Shown here: positions 55,703 through 64,000 of the stretch, one piece after another
Position numbering within the stretch: the stretch's first letter is position 1
Layout: the number at the start of each line of letters is the position of its first letter
NCBI RefSeq assembly: GCF_001953865.1
Contig: NZ_MQUQ01000021.1
Location: 62,001 to 126,000 of the forward strand
Direction of reading: 5' to 3'
Origin: Amycolatopsis coloradensis
GTDB lineage: Bacteria > Actinomycetota > Actinomycetes > Mycobacteriales > Pseudonocardiaceae
Length of the DNA stretch: 64,000 nucleotides
Made by a program: the position numbers and the translations under genes
Notes under the pieces: generated by a model
Database searches by the model: none
What the model was told of the DNA's origin: nothing
Seen by the model: only the letters and a program-made list of their open reading frames with translations

Positions 55703-56572
55703 GTGACACGTTCTCGCTGGGGAAGATTCGCTCGTATCGCCGCGGTGGCAGGCACCGCGCTGACCCTCGTCGGACTCGGGACGCCCGCCCTCGCGGCGGA
55801 GCGCGAGGTGTACGTCGCCATGGGGGACTCGTTCTCCGCCGGCTCCGTCGTCCTGCCGCAGTCCGACCTGCTCACCTGCGCGCGGTCCACGATCAACTAC
55901 GCGGGACTGCTGGCTAAGCAGCTGAAGGTGGACGAACTGCGCGACGTCACCTGTGGCGCCGCGACCACGACGAACTTCCCCCATCCGCAGAAGGGCATCA
56001 TCTCCGGCACCAACCCGCCGCAGTACGACGCGCTCTCGGCCGACACGACACTGGTGACCGTGGGGATCGGTGGCAACGACGTCGGGCTGGTCGGGCTCGC
56101 CACGTCGTGCGTGAACCTCCTGCCGGTGGGCACGTCCTGCAAAGCGGCCAACACCGCGGGCGGGGTGGACAAGTACGCGAACAAGATCGACGCCTTCGCC
56201 GCGACCTACGGCACGGTCATCGAGACCATCCGGCAGCGCGCCCCGCAGGCGAAGATCGTCATGGTCGGCTACCCGACCGGGATCAAACCCGGTGGCTGCT
56301 GGCCGGTCGTCCCGGTGCTGCCGCAGGACGCGGACTACATCCAGGCCAACATCGACCGGCTCAACGCGCGGATGGCCGAGCAGTCCGCGGCGCACGGCGC
56401 CGAGTACGTCGACATCCGGACGCCGAGCATCGGCCACGACGCCTGTCAGCCGATCGGCGTCAAGTGGATCGAAGGGCTGATCCCGTCGGTGGTGAACAAC
56501 AGCTTCGCGCCGCTGCACCCGAACGCCGCCGGTCTCGCGGCCGTGGTGCCGAGCATCCGCAAGGTGCTGTAG
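55703..56572 (+). CDS. secreted SGNH/GDSL lipase
   Basis: A 289-residue extracellular esterase. The signal peptide (RFARIAAVAGTALTLVGLGT, cleavage near ALA-AE) is followed by block I AMGDSFSAGS (Ser43), GIGGNDVGLVGL, and LHPNAAG with the catalytic His. Four or more Cys suggest disulfides. This resembles Streptomyces extracellular SGNH lipases and phospholipases. The GTG at 55703, preceded by AGGAGG, is a better start than the ATG at 55688. The gene is followed by a terminator pair. Confidence 0.87.
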   Translation: MTRSRWGRFARIAAVAGTALTLVGLGTPALAAEREVYVAMGDSFSAGSVVLPQSDLLTCARSTINYAGLLAKQLKVDELRDVTCGAATTTNFPHPQKGIISGTNPPQYDALSADTTLVTVGIGGNDVGLVGLATSCVNLLPVGTSCKAANTAGGVDKYANKIDAFAATYGTVIETIRQRAPQAKIVMVGYPTGIKPGGCWPVVPVLPQDADYIQANIDRLNARMAEQSAAHGAEYVDIRTPSIGHDACQPIGVKWIEGLIPSVVNNSFAPLHPNAAGLAAVVPSIRKVL

Positions 56573-56619
56573 CGAACGGTCTCGTGAACCGCCGGAGCCC
56601 CACCAGTCACAACTTTGGC

Positions 56620-56734
56620 GCGTGAAGGCCCCCTTCACGCGGCTCAGCCGAGGAAACGCGACCTTCACACCTTCCCCAAGTACGTGAAGGACCCCTTCAC
56701 TGCGCCCAGCGCAAGGAAGGGGTCCTTCACGTAC
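56620..56734. terminator. paired hairpins between convergent lipase and protease genes
   Basis: A small stem GCGTGAAGG/CCTTCACGC (56620-56628/56632-56640) is followed by a large one with 25-base arms (56680-56704 and 56710-56734, 23 of 25 matched) around CCCAG. The large arm contains the same GTGAAGG...CCTTCAC theme and is followed by TTCAGG, like the stem at 52838. Convergent genes end on either side. Confidence 0.7.
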
Positions 56735-56758
56735 TTCAGGTGACCGGTGACCGTCTGG

Positions 56759-57940
<1,182 letters not shown>

Positions 57941-58211
57941 GTGTTCGTCCTGTCGTTAGCAGGGGGACCGGCCGGGTCAAGACCTCAGCGGCGGAAAGCG
58001 GTCCAGCTCGACCGCATGGGACGGCACCTGCCGAAGCCCACGGAAATCGAGGTTATTGAGCGTTTGACATGTCCGATATCGACTGAATGGGGCAGGACCT
58101 GACCTTCGTCTGGCGGCCATTGGCGGCGGGTGCCCTGCACGGAAAGTGCACGTCGGCCCCGCCGTACGCTGTGGGCGGAACACTTGCCGAGTATCTGGAG
58201 TACGAACCACC

Positions 58212-59015
58212 GTGCCTGTCACTTCGAGCCTGCGAGCCGACTGCGAGAACTGCTTCGGTCTGTGCTGTGTCGTCCCGGCCTTCGCGGCCTCGGCCGATTT
58301 CGCGATCACCAAACCGGCCGGACAGGCATGCCCGAATCTGCGCGAGGACTCCCGGTGCGGCATCCACGACAAGCTCCGCAAGACGGGCTTCACCGGCTGC
58401 ACGGTTTACGATTGTTTCGGCGCGGGCCAGAAGGTCTCCCAGATCACCTTCGACGGCGAGGACTGGCGAAAGACGCCGAAGACGGCGAAGTCGATGTTCG
58501 CGGTCTTCCCGGTCATGCGGGACCTGCAGGAACTGCTCTACTACCTCACCGAGGCGGCTGCGCTCCCGACGTCCGCGGCGATCCGCGACGACCTGGCCGC
58601 GGCCATCGACCAGACCGAGGCGATGACGCTCGAAACGCCCGGTGTGCTGCGGAAGCTGGACGTCCACACGCACCGGGGCGCGGTGAACGGCCTGCTGCTG
58701 CGCGCGAGCGACCTCGCCCGCGCCGAGGTGCCGGGCAAGAAGAAGGACCGGCGCGGCGCCGACCTCATCGGCGCGAAGCTCAAGGGCTCGAATCTGCGCG
58801 GCGCGCTGCTTCGCGGGGCTTACCTGATCGGCGCGGACCTGCGGGGCGCGGATCTGCGGCGGGCCGACGTCATCGGGGCGGATCTGCGCGACGCCGACCT
58901 CCGGGGCGCGGACTTGCGCGACGCGTTGTTCCTCATCCAGTCGCAACTGGACGCCGCGAAGGGTGACGCGACGACGACACTGCCGCAGTCGCTCTCACAC
59001 CCCGCTCACTGGTAG
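58212..59015 (+). CDS. pentapeptide-repeat protein with N-terminal Cys-rich domain
   Basis: A 267-residue protein. The N-terminal part has several Cys (DCENCFGLCCVV, GQACPNLREDSRCGIHDKL, TGCTVYDCFGAGQ), which could bind zinc. Then comes a helical middle (MRDLQELLYYLTEAAALPTS). At the C-end a run of pentapeptides ADLRGADLRRADVIGADLRD and similar (about 180-240) forms a right-handed beta-helix. Such repeats mimic DNA or mediate protein contacts; a defence or quinolone-type role is possible but unproved. The GTG at 58212 gives MPVTSSLRADCEN. Confidence 0.83.
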   Translation: MPVTSSLRADCENCFGLCCVVPAFAASADFAITKPAGQACPNLREDSRCGIHDKLRKTGFTGCTVYDCFGAGQKVSQITFDGEDWRKTPKTAKSMFAVFPVMRDLQELLYYLTEAAALPTSAAIRDDLAAAIDQTEAMTLETPGVLRKLDVHTHRGAVNGLLLRASDLARAEVPGKKKDRRGADLIGAKLKGSNLRGALLRGAYLIGADLRGADLRRADVIGADLRDADLRGADLRDALFLIQSQLDAAKGDATTTLPQSLSHPAHW

Positions 59016-59252
59016 TCCTGTGTGGACGATTTCCTGCTCCCAGTCTTACGGTCACCGTGGCCACGTGCGCCCTTGACGGGCGAAATTCCGTGTCCAGCAA
59101 GGAAACCACGGCCCTCACACCGGCCTGCCCGAGTGAGAGGCTCGTGTAGGCCGGTACAGCGTCGGGCATCCCACCGGTGACGATGATCGTGCCCCACCCC
59201 CGTTCGGCCATCCCCGGCGCGGTCCCGCGCCGACGATCACCGCGCCTGCCAT
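59016..59252 (-). pseudogene. SDR pseudogene with internal deletion
   Basis: The gene starts properly (AAGGAG, then MAGAVIVGAGPG at 59252). It then jumps frame into MAERGWGTIIVTGGMPDAVP and AYTSLSLGQAGVRAVVSLLD, missing the middle of the protein, including the coenzyme helix and catalytic region. The C-terminal end is also lost after RAHVATVTV. It is divergent from the WYL regulator, its probable former partner. Confidence 0.6.
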
Positions 59253-59319
59253 GTCTGCTCCTTCGAGGTCGGTCGCGGCTGCCCCCAAGGCCTGACACCA
59301 GCGTGAGGGTCAAGCGCGA

Positions 59320-59337
59320 TTCGTCCTCTGGATGCGG
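59320..59337. repeat. single copy of the 33.8-kb inverted-repeat arm
   Basis: TTCGTCCTCTGGATGCGG differs by one base from the arm at 33797-33814. Its context is the gap before the WYL regulator. Confidence 0.6.
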
Positions 59338-59380
59338 AAAGTGCGCATCGGATGAGCGGTTTGGCTGCGACACTGGGCCT

Positions 59381-60334
59381 ATGCGTGCCGATCGCCTGGT
59401 GGCCACCCTCCTGCTCATGCAGGCCCGTGGCCGTGTCACGGCTTCTGAGCTGGCCGACGAACTCGAGATCTCGGTCGCCACGGCCCGGCGTGACCTCGAA
59501 GCGCTCTCCGCGGCGGGTGTGCCGGTCTACCCGCAACCGGGACGGGGCGGCGGATGGTCGCTGATCGGCGGTGCGCGGACCGACCTCAGTGGACTGTCGG
59601 CGCCGGAGGCACAGGCGTTGTTCCTGCTCGCCGGGCCCGCCGCCTCGGTCTCACCCGAGGTCAAATCCGCGCTGCGGAAGCTGGTCCGTGCCTTGCCGGA
59701 CACGTTCCGGGCCGATGCCCAGGCCGCTGCGGACGCGGTCGTCATCGACCAGTCGCGATGGGGTGACCGAGAGAAGGAACGGCCGGAACTGCTCACCGTG
59801 CTTCAGGCGGGCATCGTCCGGCGCCGCAAAATCCGCTTCGGTTACGCGAAGAGGGGCGCGGAACCGGTCGAGCGGGTCGTGGATCCGTGGGGCCTCGTGG
59901 ACAAGGACGACGTCTGGTACCTCATCGCGGGTACCGAGAAGGGTCAGCGCACCTTTCGCGTCGATCGGATGTCCGGCGCCGAGGTGAGTGACCTGCCCGC
60001 CGGGCGCCCGGACGACTTCGAGTTGTCGCGGGCGTGGGAGCAAGTGGTCGATCGGGTCGAGCAACGCCGGTCGGGCCTGGACGCGACCGTGCTCATCGCC
60101 GAGCGGCACCTGCCGATTCTCCAGGACCACTTCGGACGGCAGTCCACTGTGGAGGAGACGCTCGACGACGGGCGCGTGCGGGTGACGGTTTCGGCGCCGG
60201 TGGCGTGGATGATCGCCCAGCAACTCGCGGGCTGGGGCTCGACGATCGAGGTGCTCGGCCCGCCGTCGGTGCAGGAGGAACTCGCGCGGATCGGCGCGGA
60301 GCTGGTCGAGCGTTACGCGGCGCCGGTGCGGTAA
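59381..60334 (+). CDS. WYL-domain transcriptional regulator
   Basis: A 317-residue regulator. The HTH_11 winged helix is ADRLVATLLLMQARGRVTAS, then ELADELEISVATARRDLEAL. It is followed by a WYL domain (KIRFGYAKRGAEPVERVVDP, then DVWYLIAGTEKGQRTFRVDR) and a C-terminal WCX part. WYL domains bind small ligands or single-stranded nucleic acid. The ATG at 59381 gives MRADRLVATLL; longer frames upstream overlap the dead SDR. It ends 22 bases inside the convergent AraC gene. Confidence 0.85.
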   Translation: MRADRLVATLLLMQARGRVTASELADELEISVATARRDLEALSAAGVPVYPQPGRGGGWSLIGGARTDLSGLSAPEAQALFLLAGPAASVSPEVKSALRKLVRALPDTFRADAQAAADAVVIDQSRWGDREKERPELLTVLQAGIVRRRKIRFGYAKRGAEPVERVVDPWGLVDKDDVWYLIAGTEKGQRTFRVDRMSGAEVSDLPAGRPDDFELSRAWEQVVDRVEQRRSGLDATVLIAERHLPILQDHFGRQSTVEETLDDGRVRVTVSAPVAWMIAQQLAGWGSTIEVLGPPSVQEELARIGAELVERYAAPVR

Positions 60335-61251
60335 CCCTGCGGACTGACACCGTGCTCACGTTTGAACGCGGTGCTGAGCGCGAACGAACTGCCGTAGCCG
60401 ACCTGCCGCGCGACCGCGCCGATCGTGACGTCGGGGTGCTGGCGCAGCAGGTCCGCGGCGAGCGCGATGCGCCAGCTCGCGAGGTAGGCCATCGGCGGTT
60501 CGCCAACGGCGGCGGTGAACCGCCGGGCGAACGCGGCACGGGAGACTCCGGTGTCGGCCGCGAGGCTCGCCACCGTCCACGGCTCGGAAGGCTTGTGCTG
60601 CAACAGTTTCAGCGCCCGCCCGACGACGGGGTCGCTGTGCGCGCGGTACCAGGCGGGTGCCGCGGCGCCGGGCCGGTCGAACCAGGTCCGCAGCGCGGCG
60701 ACCAGGAGCAGGTCGAGCACCCGGTCCAGGACGGCTTCCTGGCCCGGCGTGTCCTTGACGATCTCCCCGGCGAGCAGCGGCACGAGCGGGTTCTCCCAGT
60801 CCTCGTCGCGCACGACCAGCAGCGACGGCAGCGCGTTGAGGAGCCGTTTGCTGATCTCGCCCTCGAGCGGGTACGTGCCGGTGAGCAGCACGACGGGACC
60901 GTCCGGATCGGTGCCCCAGGTACGCACGCCGAGGTCGGACAGTTCGGTGAGGTGCCGCCCGTCCGGGGTGAGGCATTCCTGTCCCGGCAGGATCATCGCC
61001 TGCGGCGGCGTGGCCGGATCGTCGGCGACGAGATACGGGTCCGGGCCGCGGGCTATGGCGATGTCGCCGGTGCCGAGCCGGACGGCGTCCCCGTGGTCGG
61101 GCACGACCCAGGACTCGCCACGCACCTGGGCCAGCACCGTCAGCGGTGCCTCGTCCTCGACACGCAGCGACCACGGCGGTGTCATGACCGACTTCAGCAG
61201 GAACGCGCCACGCGCGCGGGGGCCGTCGAGTAGTCCGGCGAGAGGATCCAT
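60313..61251 (-). CDS. AraC family regulator with cupin_6 domain
   Basis: A 312-residue regulator. The N-terminal cupin_6 ligand domain (PLTVLAQVRGESWVVPDHGD, then DIAIARGPDPYLV) is followed by a C-terminal AraC double HTH: TVASLAADTGVSRAAFARRF and VTIGAVARQVGYGSSFALST. This cupin_6 type often controls oxidoreductases adjacent to it. It is divergent from the NmrA-like and DUF1772 genes, which are its probable targets. Ends overlapping the WYL gene by 22 bases. Confidence 0.87.
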   Translation of the reverse strand: MDPLAGLLDGPRARGAFLLKSVMTPPWSLRVEDEAPLTVLAQVRGESWVVPDHGDAVRLGTGDIAIARGPDPYLVADDPATPPQAMILPGQECLTPDGRHLTELSDLGVRTWGTDPDGPVVLLTGTYPLEGEISKRLLNALPSLLVVRDEDWENPLVPLLAGEIVKDTPGQEAVLDRVLDLLLVAALRTWFDRPGAAAPAWYRAHSDPVVGRALKLLQHKPSEPWTVASLAADTGVSRAAFARRFTAAVGEPPMAYLASWRIALAADLLRQHPDVTIGAVARQVGYGSSFALSTAFKREHGVSPQGYRTGAA

Positions 61252-61331
61252 GCCCGAAGTGTAGACGATGAAACATGGAACAGAGCCTTTGAACTATGTC
61301 GCGTCTCGATTCGAGGCGCTTGACTAGTGCC

Positions 61332-62159
61332 ATGACAAACACGAAGAACACCGAAACGGTCCTGGTCCTCGGCGCGACGGGCAAGACCGGGCGCCGGGTG
61401 GCCCAGCGGCTGACCGAGCAGGGTATCGAGGTCCGGAAGGCCTCGCGGCCCGCGTTCGACTGGGACGACCGATCGACCTGGACGGCCGCGGTCACCGGTG
61501 TCGGCGCCGCCTACCTGACCTACTACCCCGACCTCGCCTTCCTCGGCGCGGCCGAAGCGATCCGTGACTTCTCGAAACTGGCCGTGGAACACGGCGTCCG
61601 GCGGCTGGTCCTGCTCTCCGGCCGAGGCGAAGAGGAAGCCGTGGTCAGCGAACAGGGTGTGCGTGACTCGGGTGCCGAGTGGACGGTCGTGCGGGCCAGC
61701 TGGTTCGCGCAGAACTTCAGTGAGCACTTCCTGCTGGAGCCGGTGCTCGCCGGTGAGATCGTGCTGCCCGCCGGGCAGGTGACCGAGCCGTTCATCGACG
61801 TCGAGGACATCGTCGACGTCGTGGTGACGGCACTGACCACCGACGGGCACAGCGGTGAGATCTACGAGCTGACGGGCCCCCGGTTGCTGAGTTTCGCGGA
61901 CGCGGCGGTGGAAATCAGCAAGGCTTCGGGGCGGGATGTCCGGTACGTTCCGGTTTCCGCTGCGGAGTTCGCGGCGGGCGCGGCCGAGCAGGGCGTGCCC
62001 GAGGAGGAGATCGAGGGCCTGACCGACCTGTTCAGCCGGGTCCTCGACGGCCGGAACGCATCACTCACCGGTGACGTCGAGAAGGTGCTGGGCAGGCCCG
62101 CGAGGGACTTCTCCGACTATGCCGCGAAGGCCGCGGCCACTGGGGTCTGGAATCGATGA
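61332..62159 (+). CDS. NmrA-like NAD(P)-binding oxidoreductase
   Basis: A 275-residue atypical SDR. The N-terminal dinucleotide motif is TVLVLGATGKTGRRVAQRLT. No YxxxK pair is present, as usual for NmrA/HSCARG-like proteins and NAD(P)H:quinone oxidoreductase type 2. GVRRLVLLSGRGEEEAVVSE and WTVVRASWFAQNF match the azoreductase/quinone subgroup. The ATG at 61332 gives MTNTKNTETVLVLG. It is followed by a DUF1772 gene with an ATGA junction and is divergent from the AraC regulator. Confidence 0.85.
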   Translation: MTNTKNTETVLVLGATGKTGRRVAQRLTEQGIEVRKASRPAFDWDDRSTWTAAVTGVGAAYLTYYPDLAFLGAAEAIRDFSKLAVEHGVRRLVLLSGRGEEEAVVSEQGVRDSGAEWTVVRASWFAQNFSEHFLLEPVLAGEIVLPAGQVTEPFIDVEDIVDVVVTALTTDGHSGEIYELTGPRLLSFADAAVEISKASGRDVRYVPVSAAEFAAGAAEQGVPEEEIEGLTDLFSRVLDGRNASLTGDVEKVLGRPARDFSDYAAKAAATGVWNR

Positions 62160-62191
62160 ACCAAGCTGTACTCGGAAGAAAGGCGACAGGG

Positions 62192-62683
62192 ATGTCAACG
62201 CTGAGCGAGATCGTCCTGATCGCGGCCGTCATCGCGGCGGGATTGATCGCGGGCTTGTTCTACGCCTACACGTGCTCGGTGATGCCGGGACTGGCGCGGG
62301 CCGACGCCCGGACGTACGTGACGGGGATGCGGGAGATCAACATCGCGATCCTCAACGGCTGGTTCGCGCTGAGTTTCGGCGGCGCGCCACTGCTCGCCGC
62401 GGTGGCGGCGGGGCTGCACTTCCGGTCGGAGCTACGGTCGGCGCTGCCGTGGCTCATCGCGGGTTTCGTTCTGCTGCTGGTGATGCTGATCGTGACCATG
62501 GCGATCAACGTGCCGCTGAACAACGCGCTCGAAGCCGGTTTCGACGGCGACAACACGGACTTCGAGGCGCTGCGGGCGAAGTTCGAGGGCGTCTGGGAAC
62601 GGTGGAACCTGGTCCGGACCCTGGCCGCGATCGGCGGCTTCGGCGCTCTGGTGGGCGGGTTGATCGTGCACGCCCGCGCTTGA
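62192..62683 (+). CDS. DUF1772 (anthrone oxygenase-like) membrane protein
   Basis: A membrane protein of about 163 residues with four hydrophobic segments: ILVLIAA-type helix one (IVLIAAVIAAGLIAGLFYAY), then LLAAVAAGLHF, IAGFVLLLVMLIVTMAINVP and a last helix GGFGALVGGLIVHA. The NVPLNNALE signature and RWNLVRTLAA are characteristic of DUF1772. Related proteins act as anthrone oxygenases in aromatic polyketide pathways. I prefer the ATG at 62192; an ATG at 62156 overlapping the NmrA stop is possible. It is paired with the NmrA-like gene. Confidence 0.8.
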   Translation: MSTLSEIVLIAAVIAAGLIAGLFYAYTCSVMPGLARADARTYVTGMREINIAILNGWFALSFGGAPLLAAVAAGLHFRSELRSALPWLIAGFVLLLVMLIVTMAINVPLNNALEAGFDGDNTDFEALRAKFEGVWERWNLVRTLAAIGGFGALVGGLIVHARA

Positions 62684-62696
62684 TCCGCTGCCGCGC

Positions 62697-62753
62697 GTGT
62701 TATGAACGGACCTTTCATAACAAATTCTGTTATGAAAGGTCCGTTCATAACAC
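62697..62753. terminator. perfect 26-base inverted repeat between convergent genes
   Basis: Arms 62697-62722 and 62728-62753 are perfectly complementary around AATTC. Each arm is itself built of GTTATGAACGGACC/GGTCCGTTCATAAC-type halves. It ends five bases before the convergent hydrolase stop at 62758 and starts 14 bases after the DUF1772 stop. Confidence 0.8.
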
Positions 62754-62757
62754 CGGG

Positions 62758-63531
62758 TCAGGCGTCGAGAGCCTCCCGAAGCCGCGGAGCGAAAGAAGCG
62801 GCGTCGGCGGCGAAGCCGCCGTGGTCACCGGGGAAGTAGGTCGGCTTCACCCCGAGGAGACCGGCGGCGAGGACAGCGGCCTCGTGCGCGGGCTGCCCGG
62901 CCGAAGTCTCCCCGACACCGACGACGATCCGCGTCCCGGACGCCTTCAGCGCCGAGTAGTCCGGCGTGAAACTCCCGATCGTCTTCATCAGGCGCACGAT
63001 GAAGAACTCGAAGTTTTTCGCCATCTCCGGCGGGAAACCGCCCTCCGGCGCCTCGAAACCGGCGTCGGCCATGAACTTTCCCATCGCCGCGTCGATACCG
63101 TGCTCCTGGTGGATGTGCAGCAGTTCGTCGGGATCGATGTCGGGCTGCCCGTCCAGCAGGGTCGTCAGCGGCGGTTCGTGCGCGACGAGGGTCCGAACCC
63201 GGCCGGGATGGCGGGTGACGAGGTCGAAAGCCTGCATGCAGCCGCCACTGGACGCGAAGACGGCCGCCGGTTCATCGCTCACGCTGTCGAGCAGGCGTAG
63301 CGCGTCGTCGGCGTGGACCTCGATCCGTTGCTCCTCGTCGGGATCGTCGAGAGCGCTGCGGGAGATCCCGCGCGGGTCGTAGGTGATCACCGTGTAGTGC
63401 TCCGCGAGCGGTCCCGCGATCGGGGCGAACATGCCGGAATCGGCGGCACCGCCGGGAACGCACAGCAGCACCGGGCCGCTGCCGGTGACGGTGTGGTGGA
63501 GCCGGGCGCCGGGGACGTCGAGAATGGCCAT
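62758..63531 (-). CDS. alpha/beta hydrolase
   Basis: A 257-residue alpha/beta hydrolase starting at the ATG at 63531 (MAILDVPGARLHHTVTGSGP), with GGAAGGGG upstream. The oxyanion segment is LLCVPGGAADSGMF. The nucleophile is at FASSGGCMQAFDLVTRHP (Ser in SSGG), with a late acidic residue and His in YFPGDHGGFAADA. The Asp/Glu of the triad is not certain. It may be a haloperoxidase- or esterase-type enzyme. It stands alone, convergent to the DUF1772 gene. Confidence 0.85.
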   Translation of the reverse strand: MAILDVPGARLHHTVTGSGPVLLCVPGGAADSGMFAPIAGPLAEHYTVITYDPRGISRSALDDPDEEQRIEVHADDALRLLDSVSDEPAAVFASSGGCMQAFDLVTRHPGRVRTLVAHEPPLTTLLDGQPDIDPDELLHIHQEHGIDAAMGKFMADAGFEAPEGGFPPEMAKNFEFFIVRLMKTIGSFTPDYSALKASGTRIVVGVGETSAGQPAHEAAVLAAGLLGVKPTYFPGDHGGFAADAASFAPRLREALDA

Positions 63532-63604
63532 GAGCTGACCCCTTCCTCTTGCGGGACTTGTCGCCCACCGACGAACGGCGTCACCGGGGCCCGACATCCC
63601 CGCG

Positions 63605-64000
63605 TCAGGAGATTTCGGCGAGTTTTCCCGACAGGTAGGCGCGTTCGGCGTCGGTGCCGGTGAGCGCGAGCGCCTCGCGGTAGGCGTCGGCGGCGTCGGC
63701 GAACCGGTCGAGGCGCCGGAGGAAGTCCGCGCGGGTCGCGGGAAGCAGGTGGTAGCCGGGGAGGCTGCCGTCCGCGGTGAGCTTGTCGACCAGTTCCAGC
63801 CCGGCCTCGGGGCCTTCGGCCATGGCGACGGCGACCGCGCGGTTCAGCTCGACGACCGGCGAGGGCACGAAACGCAGCAGCTCCCCGTACAGGGCGGCGA
63901 TCTGGGCCCAGTCGGTGTCGGCGGCCTGGGCCGCCGTCGCGTGACAGGCGGCGATGGCGGCCTGGATCTGGTATTGCCCCGGCACTCCGCGGCGGAGCGC
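63605..64000 (-). CDS. C-terminal part of an ECF-like sigma factor (SigJ/DUF6596 type, 5' end outside window)
   Basis: The minus-strand frame is open to the right edge and encodes the last 130 or so residues. GQYQIQAAIAACHATAAQAA, then DTDWAQIAALYGELLRFVPS and VVELNRAVAVAMAEGPEAGL, and ASARDAYREALALTGTDAER-like helices near the C-end, are the TPR-like tail (DUF6596) of actinobacterial ECF sigma factors. The sigma-2/4 regions lie outside the window. In other genomes this type follows a YCII-domain protein gene. Confidence 0.82.
   Translation of the reverse strand, partial: ALRRGVPGQYQIQAAIAACHATAAQAADTDWAQIAALYGELLRFVPSPVVELNRAVAVAMAEGPEAGLELVDKLTADGSLPGYHLLPATRADFLRRLDRFADAADAYREALALTGTDAERAYLSGKLAEIS

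Overview
The window is a 64 kb piece of a high-GC actinobacterial chromosome. The strong G/C third-position bias, the frequent GTG and TTG starts, the StrR- and CGNR-type regulators, and a rifampicin-response element in front of a Rox monooxygenase all point to a Pseudonocardiales-type soil actinomycete. Amycolatopsis is my best guess (inference; no 16S or marker phylogeny is visible). Operons are tightly packed, with many 4-base ATGA/GTGA stop-start overlaps.

Layout. 0-4.5 kb is conserved core: an SCO1664-family protein (cut by the left edge), a small-molecule kinase, a DUF3097 protein, and an NfeD/SPFH membrane pair closed by a clear terminator. 4.6-17.6 kb is a mosaic of small regulator-enzyme units: ArsR/M20 peptidase/MFS, a self-regulated MerR operon with FMN reductase and drug exporter, VOC/ArsR/SRPBCC, TetR, an SGNH hydrolase, and a CGNR regulator facing an epoxide hydrolase. 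Dead gene fragments lie between them. 17.7-25.1 kb is one nine-cistron unit plus a GntR regulator. It carries an OtnI-OtnK-OtnC set for four-carbon sugar acids, a 2-hydroxyacid dehydrogenase, a racemase-like protein and TRAP-like transport genes. 25.1-37.2 kb again has regulator-enzyme pairs with visible operators (TetR/MBL, MarR/epoxide hydrolase, TetR/quinone oxidoreductase), a PIG-V-like membrane protein, a tyrosine integrase, a deaminase with an LLM oxidoreductase, an Lrp regulator, and rox with its rifampicin-associated element. 37.8-42.2 kb has a TetR/TetX-like flavin monooxygenase operon, a CGNR regulator facing an MBL-fold protein, and a dienelactone hydrolase.

42.4-51.7 kb is the most distinctive part: a single-strand, apparently uncharacterised biosynthetic cluster. 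It contains a StrR-like activator, a lactonase-like MBL enzyme, a FAD/NAD(P) enzyme, a SAM methyltransferase, a cupin, an MFS exporter, an enoyl-CoA hydratase, a 42-residue peptide gene, and a KamA-type radical SAM aminomutase translationally coupled to that peptide. Its right side is marked by a 3' fragment of a tRNA-Gln(CTG)-like gene, a typical integration scar. 52-64 kb returns to ordinary accessory genes: methyltransferase, hydrolases, PucR, secreted SGNH lipase, secreted subtilase, pentapeptide-repeat protein, WYL, AraC, NmrA/DUF1772, and the 3' end of an ECF-like sigma factor. Several SDR and regulator pseudogenes and several near-perfect long inverted repeats sit in the gaps.

No rRNA, complete tRNA, CRISPR array, IS element or replication origin was seen. 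All functional names come from reading the translations and motifs; no database search was run.
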